64,000 nt of DNA from Symbiodinium natans (lineage: Eukaryota > Sar > Dinophyceae > Suessiales > Symbiodiniaceae): NCBI GenBank assembly GCA_905221605.1, contig CAJNDS010002813.1:43501-107500 (forward strand), read 5' to 3'. The position numbers and the translations under genes are program-made. Of this stretch, positions 57,883 to 64,000 are shown in pieces (the first letter of the stretch is position 1; every line of letters starts with the position of its first letter). The notes under the pieces are model-generated. The model ran no database searches, was not told the DNA's origin, and was given only the letters and a program-made list of their open reading frames with translations.

Positions 57883-60252
57883 GCACGGTGAAAGCAAGGT
57901 GCGTTTTTACATGTTAAAGCAAGCACCGCAGCCTTGAACCTCAAACGAAGCACTTGCAGGCAGCAGGGCGCGTAAAGCCTCATTTTTTTCTGAAGCCAAA
58001 GGCATACGCGGGTGCCCAAAAGGCCGGGAGTTCCCTGGTTCCAGAGATCCTGACAATGGAGTCCCTTGAGTCCAATGGACTCTCCTTTGTGAAGGGTTCG
58101 GTCGCATGTAAGCGCGACTGGATCGATCAACCCCAGTAGTTCCCAGGATGGGGATGATTAAGAAATTTTCCATGGCGGTTATTGCTCTTGCCGAGGGAAG
58201 TTGATTGCCCCTCGTTTTCAAGAGTTCTTGTCGCACAGATGAAGCCAAGGGTCAGCCCCCAGAAGGGGAAGAGGTCCAGGGCACTCCATGAACTGCTCCC
58301 TTCCCCCTCTAGTACAGCAAAGAACGGGGGGTATGTAATATTAGGGGGTAGGGGGGCGCTTTAATATTCGGGGGAAGGGAGAATTTATAATGATCTATTA
58401 TGAGACAGCTTTTCAGCAAGCGCCTTCATCTCTTGGATCCAGGCCAGTTCGGGAGACCTCCAGAAAACTGTTTCACGGCTGAGACGATGCAAAGCACTTT
58501 CAGCCGTCATTGGTCTCGGCCTGGGTAGGGATTGCAACAGCCTACCTAAACCCTAAACCCTAGACCCTAAACCCTAAACCCTAAACCCTAAACCCTAAAC
58601 CCTTAACCACGAGATGAAAAGGGCCGCACATCAAGGAGCACTACGTCCAGCGGACGCCATCAGGGCCACAAGCTTCCGTAACTTTGCCACGCTCGCCATC
58701 GCTCGCCTGCATAGCGTTGGAGCTGAGAAGAGAGCTGGGCTTTAGTGTTGCAGCACTTTGCCCTGGATCTTTCTCTTGTGGCACTGTGCTCCGACGAGCA
58801 GCATGTTACGGATGTACGATATATGGTTGTGCCTCGCTTCTACTCTTTTTGACAAGGGCATGTTTGGCAAAGTTCCGCCGGCGAAACGGACTCTTGTCCG
58901 GCCGCGGCTGCAATTCCGCGATGCCGCCTCCGGTGCATGCAGAAATCACGAACGCCACATATACCCCCTTGTGACAGAAAGAGCTGAGCTTTCATGAGAC
59001 TTGCGGGACTTGGCACGCAGCTTGCACACACGCACCCGCAGCTTTGTCAGCGTGAGCGCAGGCTGCACCGGAACGAAGCCGCCTTCACCTTCGCGGCCGA
59101 GTAACAGCGCAGAGGAGTGCCGAAGGCGCAGTCGGCTTCGGTGCCAAAGCCTGGCACCATTACATCTGTCTTGAGGCTTTGGCTTGGGTAGCACCAAGGG
59201 CTCAGGATCGTGCTGTCGCCCTTGCTCTCGCGCTGCAGGCCCTCCTAGCAGCGCAGCTCGTGGCAAGGACCGGGGCCCAGAAGAGGCTTGACCCCCGAGT
59301 TACAATGTCGCTCCCGGCTTGTCAGACTTGCTTTGGCACGGCTGCGAAAACCCTGAATGGGCCCTTCACCATGACACATCCCTGAGGAGACCGAAAACTT
59401 CTTATGACTCTTTGTCGGCAAGCCAAATGGCTAAGCGGCTAATGACTACGTAGTAGTGACCATGGCAGTCGTCTGTCGCACGAGCCAATGTCCAAGAATG
59501 CCGACAAGAAGAAGGGCCGAAGACTCCCTATTGCCTCAACAGAAGAGGGGCAACCCTAATCGGGTTTGCGGCGCCGCCAGCGCGGACCAGGGCGCGGCCC
59601 AGAACCATAAACCGGGAGCCAAAACCGGTGCCAAGAATCAGCCGACGGCATGGTCCCGTTAGGGTCCACTAGATTCCCTTGCTTCCGGTGTTCGGGACAT
59701 TCTTGATGCACAGTCAGAAAACGAAAGGCCGCCCCTCTTCCAGCCCAAAGCAGGCCCGCCAGAAACTGATGGCCTGGACCTTCCGGGGGGGGGGCCAATT
59801 GTAATGAACCTAACCGAAAACCCAGCTCGAACCCTCGACTCCCAAAGCTGGGCTGAAAAGGAAGCCGCCCAGAGGAGGTGCAGATTCTTGTTGCTCTACG
59901 TGCGCTTCAGAGACCGCGCCGAAACCCTACAGTCTCGCACAAGCCCAGAATGTTAAAAACCGCACTAGGGGCAGTTTGCGCCGGAAGCCGATCAAGGCTT
60001 AGGCCAACAAAGAATTCCAGACCTTTGCTGCAGCATGTCCTTGAGAAGTCTGTGGTGCAGTTTGTGGCGCTATTCATGTTGCGCGTCGCTCATGTTTGCG
60101 GTGCAGCCAGCGGCCCCGACGCTGGGCTTGGGCCGCTTAGGCCGTGACTTGCCAGAGAAGACATCCCCGTGAATCCCGTGGGTTTAGGCTCGAGCTCCTT
60201 AGCCTAGCGCCGGGAGCCGGCCTTGAATTGATTTAAGGCACTGATCTGTGCG
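57883..60252. other. Spacer between the two globin-channel genes
   Basis: No recognised gene. It contains a telomere-repeat array at 58545-58605. Short frames, such as LPGGG-type pieces near 59700, have no assignable domain. Confidence 0.45.
58545..58605 (-). repeat. Interstitial telomere repeat (CCCTAAA)8
   Basis: About eight units, one with CCCTAGA and a final CCCTTAA variant; G-rich strand on minus. Confidence 0.96.
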
Positions 60253-63200
60253 ATGTCCGACGCCGAGGAGTTGACGGATCATGGGAGTAACGGTGACGGT
60301 GCCGTAGAAATGGAAGAGTGTCACAGTGAGGAAGCCACCGAAGTCACCGAAGACAATGTGAGCCTGGCCGAGGCTGACGTCAAGAGTGCGGTCATCCGGA
60401 AGTACCAGCAAGTGCATGAGGATGAGTTCGAAGAGTTGCACCTGCCGATCGCCATGGCGGAAGAGATCCGCCAGTGTTGGCAGGACTTCCTTGGCAAGTT
60501 CGCCTCTGCCGAACAAGCAGGCCTGGCCATCTACGATGCCATCTTCGAAGATGCGCCGAGCATGCGACCGCTGTTCAAGACCCCCAGGGCGATCTTCGCT
60601 CTGACCTTCACCAACACTTTGAGCAACATCTTCTCGATGAGCAACAATCCGTTTGCTCTGAAGACTTCGGTGGAGACGCTCGGATTTCAGCACTTGGATC
60701 GTGAAGTGACCCAGCCGCGACTTGCAGTTTTTGGCGGGGCCATCTTAGGCACCATGGAGGCAGAGCTTGGGCGGGAATTCAATCCAGAGACTCGCACAGG
60801 AGTCGTTGCGATGCTCAACTACATCGGCGGTGCCATTGTGTACTGCCGGAGAGAACTGGGCGGGCGCATCAAGACCATCCAGCGCAGCTGGAAAATTGCC
60901 AACCATGCCGACATGCCTTCGGAACCTCCTCCTGAAAACGCCGAGCCAGAGCAAGATGAGGGAACGGGCACGGAGGACGCAGCAGCCTCCCCTAGTGGCC
61001 TTGGCGAGAAGCTAGACAAAAAGGCCCAGGCCCAAAACAAGTCGGAGGAGGATGACGGCCAAAACGCTTTGGTTGTGGACGTTGTTGCCACCCGCGGCGA
61101 TGTGAAGGTGCCCACCACATTCAACGAGATGTTTCTCTTCAACGCAGCCGTGATGGGCTTCGCCGACAGTAAGTGGATGCACATCGTCCTCCCACGTTTC
61201 GGTGCCATGGCGACGAACGTGGCCAACACCACTCGGCTCCAAGAGGAGTGTGAGGTGCTCTCTATGCTCATCTCCAATTACAAGGGTCAGATCCTCCTTC
61301 CGCAGTTCAAGGCCGTGATGTTGGCTTCCTTGAGGTCAATGGTCCCCCAGGAGTGGGATATGGACCACGAGGTCGCGTGGAACTGGTTTTGGGAAAACAT
61401 GGAGAAGATGCTCAAGAAGTTGATGGGCGTGCCTCAGAACTACTGCAAAGTGCTTCACAAGTTTCTGGGCGGCCTGGACGAGGCCAGCATCACGCGTACC
61501 CGGCAAGCAGTCTTTGCACGTTTCTTTGAGCTAACGCCAAGCGCCGAGAGCTTCATGAAGCAATCGTCCACCAGGATGTACTACATTGCGGATAAGATCA
61601 TGGAGATGACAATGGAGATCTACGAGAACACTCGGCACGTGGTAGACGACATCTCAGGTCTTGGCCTGCGCCATGTGGGATACGGCGTGCCAACAGAGTA
61701 CTTTCCACCCATGGTTCAAGCGTACTGTGAGGCGATCGAGGATCTTTGTCATGACGAGTCGGTGTCCGAAGCCTTCCGGTGGTCACTCTCGCTGATCACC
61801 AAGATTCTGACCCGCGTCATCCTCGAAGGCTCGACGGTCGTGATGAAGGCCATCAACACCAATCAGGAGTCTGCCGTTCGGCAAGCTGTGTCAGTTGCTC
61901 CACGTGGCAAGCGAGCTATGGAGGTGTTGAGCATCTCTGTGGGTACCCAGACGATCTCGCCCTTGTACTGGGCCATCGACAGCGGCAGCCTAAACTGCGC
62001 AAAGGCCATCATCGAGGACTTGCTGACCATCCGGGCCGACCGTGACGTGTACTACTACGGCTGCGAGGCCTTGTTCACCCGCCATCCTGAGATTGTGCAG
62101 AAGATGTGCGCGAGCGCCCCGAGTCTGTTGATGCCTCTCTTCGACGGTCTGGTTTGGCGCTCGCGGCTCACCAAAGAAGGGGCGCGCCGCGTGAACCTCT
62201 ACATCAAACATTTGGTGCAGGATGGCAAGGGCGCATTCAGCCCTACACTCCAATGGCTGGTGCACTACAAAGACCCCAAGATCATGAGCCATCTCGCTGT
62301 CTCCTTTACCACGGACCTCATTTGGAGTGGATTCGCCGCTTACCAGTTCCTCTGGGGAAGGTTTTACTTTCTCCTCACGCTTTGTCTTTTCTTCGTCAGC
62401 CAGTCCTTAATGAAGGAGCGAAAGGATGCCGATGAAGTGTTCGAGGTGAATGTGGCTCGTTTTGCATTCCGTGTCTGGCTGTACCTTGCAAGCTTCTGTG
62501 GCTTGTCATACGGCTTGATCAAGGACTTCGGCTCTGACATCAGTAGTGGCCAGGTGATCAAGATCTGCAGCGTTCCCATCCCAAAATCCCTCACCAGTAC
62601 CCAGCAAGTCGGTCGGGTGAGCTTGGTCTGGGTGTTGATCTTTATGTTTGCCTTCGAGCCCATCCTGTGGTGTTCACATACGTGGACGGACAGCCAGAGT
62701 GCGTACATGCTCTTCACCACACATTGTGGAGTAGACGCAGAGGTCCGGGTCTATTCGATCTTCTCCGCCATTGGCATGGTACTGTTCTGGCTGCTAACGA
62801 CCGACTTCACAGTTTTCTCCATGCGGCTGTCGGCGTTCTTGCTGGTTTGCCGGTGGGTCGTGGTGGAGGTGTGCCTCTTCTTCCTCGCGCTGGTGTTCCT
62901 CATCCTGACCTTCTCAACGGCATTGAGTGCCTTCCAGCACAACTTGGAAGAGTTTGATGGCGTCATGTCCTGGATCAGCGCGTTGGTTCGGATGTCGGTC
63001 GGGATGTTCCCGGCCGCCGACTTCAAGGCGACCAAGGACGACTTTCCAATTTTCGTGTGCCTGACCATCTTTGTTGCGCTGGCCACTGTCCTCCTGATGA
63101 ACCTCCTGGTCGCCCAGCTCACAGAGTCTTACCGCACCATGTTTGCCGACATGACCGGGCTTGCTAGACTCAATCGGGCCGGCGTGGTAGTGTCCGTCCT

Positions 63201-63585
63201 GGCAGAAGCTCGGCAAGCTCGATTTGCGAAGTTCCTCCGTGCACTGAACTTCGAAGAGCGCCTGGAATTCAACGAAGGCGACTCCGGCCCATCCGGGGGC
63301 ATCCAGATTCATGAGCCGGCGAATGATCACACGGTGACCGAGGACTCCATTCTCCGATACGGCGGCCCCACGGCACCATCAGTTCCGTGGCCGGAAGACG
63401 ACCGCAAGGTGGAGGCGAGCTTGGAGGAGAAGTTGCAGCACGTCGAGAACAGGCTGCTGAGCATGGAGAAGCTGCTGAGCAAGATAGCGCACAACAAGGG
63501 CATCAATGTGAGTTCTGGGTCGCGTGTTGCCTCGAGCGTCTTAAGCTCACAATCGGACAAGAGCAACAAGAGTAGCAAGAGTTAA
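60253..63585 (+). CDS. Globin-ankyrin-TRP-like channel, copy 2
   Basis: One uninterrupted frame of 1110 residues, so the full domain order is seen without splicing. Order: acidic leader; globin 1 (about 66-196, H147); acidic/Ser linker; degenerate globin-like 2 (about 270-405); globin 3 (about 410-550, H474); ankyrin-like (about 555-675); membrane segments near 683-717, 737-757, 789-808, 834-857 and 864-895; pore loop about 905-930; S6 about 932-957; C-terminal coil about 1052-1080. It differs from copy 1 mainly in the first 40 residues, in the linker, around the S3-S4 loop (WCSHTWTDSQSAYMLF) and in the tail. Long stretches are identical even at synonymous sites, so the duplication is recent or gene conversion is active. 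It shows that the copy 1 intron is real, by direct comparison. Confidence 0.88.
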   Translation: MSDAEELTDHGSNGDGAVEMEECHSEEATEVTEDNVSLAEADVKSAVIRKYQQVHEDEFEELHLPIAMAEEIRQCWQDFLGKFASAEQAGLAIYDAIFEDAPSMRPLFKTPRAIFALTFTNTLSNIFSMSNNPFALKTSVETLGFQHLDREVTQPRLAVFGGAILGTMEAELGREFNPETRTGVVAMLNYIGGAIVYCRRELGGRIKTIQRSWKIANHADMPSEPPPENAEPEQDEGTGTEDAAASPSGLGEKLDKKAQAQNKSEEDDGQNALVVDVVATRGDVKVPTTFNEMFLFNAAVMGFADSKWMHIVLPRFGAMATNVANTTRLQEECEVLSMLISNYKGQILLPQFKAVMLASLRSMVPQEWDMDHEVAWNWFWENMEKMLKKLMGVPQNYCKVLHKFLGGLDEASITRTRQAVFARFFELTPSAESFMKQSSTRMYYIADKIMEMTMEIYENTRHVVDDISGLGLRHVGYGVPTEYFPPMVQAYCEAIEDLCHDESVSEAFRWSLSLITKILTRVILEGSTVVMKAINTNQESAVRQAVSVAPRGKRAMEVLSISVGTQTISPLYWAIDSGSLNCAKAIIEDLLTIRADRDVYYYGCEALFTRHPEIVQKMCASAPSLLMPLFDGLVWRSRLTKEGARRVNLYIKHLVQDGKGAFSPTLQWLVHYKDPKIMSHLAVSFTTDLIWSGFAAYQFLWGRFYFLLTLCLFFVSQSLMKERKDADEVFEVNVARFAFRVWLYLASFCGLSYGLIKDFGSDISSGQVIKICSVPIPKSLTSTQQVGRVSLVWVLIFMFAFEPILWCSHTWTDSQSAYMLFTTHCGVDAEVRVYSIFSAIGMVLFWLLTTDFTVFSMRLSAFLLVCRWVVVEVCLFFLALVFLILTFSTALSAFQHNLEEFDGVMSWISALVRMSVGMFPAADFKATKDDFPIFVCLTIFVALATVLLMNLLVAQLTESYRTMFADMTGLARLNRAGVVVSVLAEARQARFAKFLRALNFEERLEFNEGDSGPSGGIQIHEPANDHTVTEDSILRYGGPTAPSVPWPEDDRKVEASLEEKLQHVENRLLSMEKLLSKIAHNKGINVSSGSRVASSVLSSQSDKSNKSSKS

Positions 63586-63720
63586 TGAGCAATTTTTACT
63601 TCGATCTGCCCGTTCTAATGTATAGTTGACTGAGCACCACGGCTGTCTGATGCCTTCGCGTTTAGCAGGGCAGGTACATACTCATCTCTTAAGTCCCAAA
63701 CCTGAAGTGACCGGTTTTCT
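63586..63720. other. Downstream flank of copy 2
   Basis: No feature seen; it diverges from the region after copy 1. Confidence 0.4.
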
Positions 63721-63769
63721 GTATATATATGTATATATTTTTTTTGTATATGTACATATATATATATAT
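63721..63769 (+). repeat. (TA)n-rich microsatellite
   Basis: TA runs broken by T8 and TGTA words. Confidence 0.9.
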
Positions 63770-63930
63770 GATGAGTATCCTTTATGACTTTATGGGGGGC
63801 TGGAGGCCCCCAGACATCCTGACCCTCGCAAATTCTTTGTCGCGATTCCGGAGGCTGGGTCGGTGCACTAGTTCGTTCCTCGGAGCGGCGACGGCCGATG
63901 ATTCGATGGTTTGCTGTTATTGTGCTTCTT

Positions 63931-64000
63931 ATGGTAGGTCTTTATTGGTTTTCCTCAGTTTTATTGTGACCTCCCCATGGTAGGTCTTTATTGGTTTTCC
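63931..64000 (+). repeat. 46-bp period direct repeat at the window end
   Basis: The 24-base word ATGGTAGGTCTTTATTGGTT plus TTCC occurs at 63931-63954 and again at 63977-64000; a longer array may continue past the edge. Confidence 0.85.

Overview
The window looks like nuclear DNA of a dinoflagellate, most plausibly Symbiodiniaceae or a relative. Every gene I can support lies on the + strand. Genes are cut by short introns whose 5' ends are mostly GC or GA rather than GT, and whose 3' ends are almost always AG|G. Plant-type telomere repeats (TTTAGGG/CCCTAAA) occur at five internal sites. Base composition is GC-rich with long CT, G and TG tracts. No promoters, terminators, rRNA or CRISPR arrays were recognised, and no tRNA gene was noticed in an unaided read.

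Layout. 9-788: Smr-domain protein. 1165-6194: a six-exon gene joining an AccD/AccA-type acyl-CoA carboxyltransferase, a pyruvate-carboxylase carboxyltransferase and a biotinyl domain, with no biotin carboxylase; this is the domain set of a transcarboxylase. About 6910-18195: a very long gene with a Ski2-like SF2 helicase, a ParB-like segment, an SF1 (UPF1/senataxin-type) helicase carrying a J-like insertion, a zinc finger, a PDZ-like domain and three SH3b-like repeats. 20364-20899: N-terminal exons of a GH3 beta-glucosidase. 21.5-34 kb: gene-poor and repeat-rich, with a few unassigned exons, a RanBP2-type zinc-finger exon and a poly-G repeat block. 34.7-41.2 kb: a Pumilio-family gene whose two parts flank a complete single-domain voltage-gated channel with EF hands (37285-39989). 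42.6-43.7 kb: a cystinosin-like PQ-loop transporter. 44.1-53.3 kb: the rest of a GH3 beta-glucosidase, starting almost exactly where the 20.4-kb fragment stops. 54176-57882 and 60253-63585: a recent tandem duplicate encoding globin domains joined to ankyrin-like sequence and a six-segment TRP-like channel.

The most striking content is the globin-coupled channel pair, one copy holding a 395-bp intron the other lacks; the single-chain transcarboxylase; the double helicase; and the nested arrangement in which GH3 and Pumilio genes appear to be split around other complete genes. All gene models come from reading translations and joining frames at plausible splice sites; no transcript data or database search was available. 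The exons given with exact ends are those where frame and family alignment both fit.
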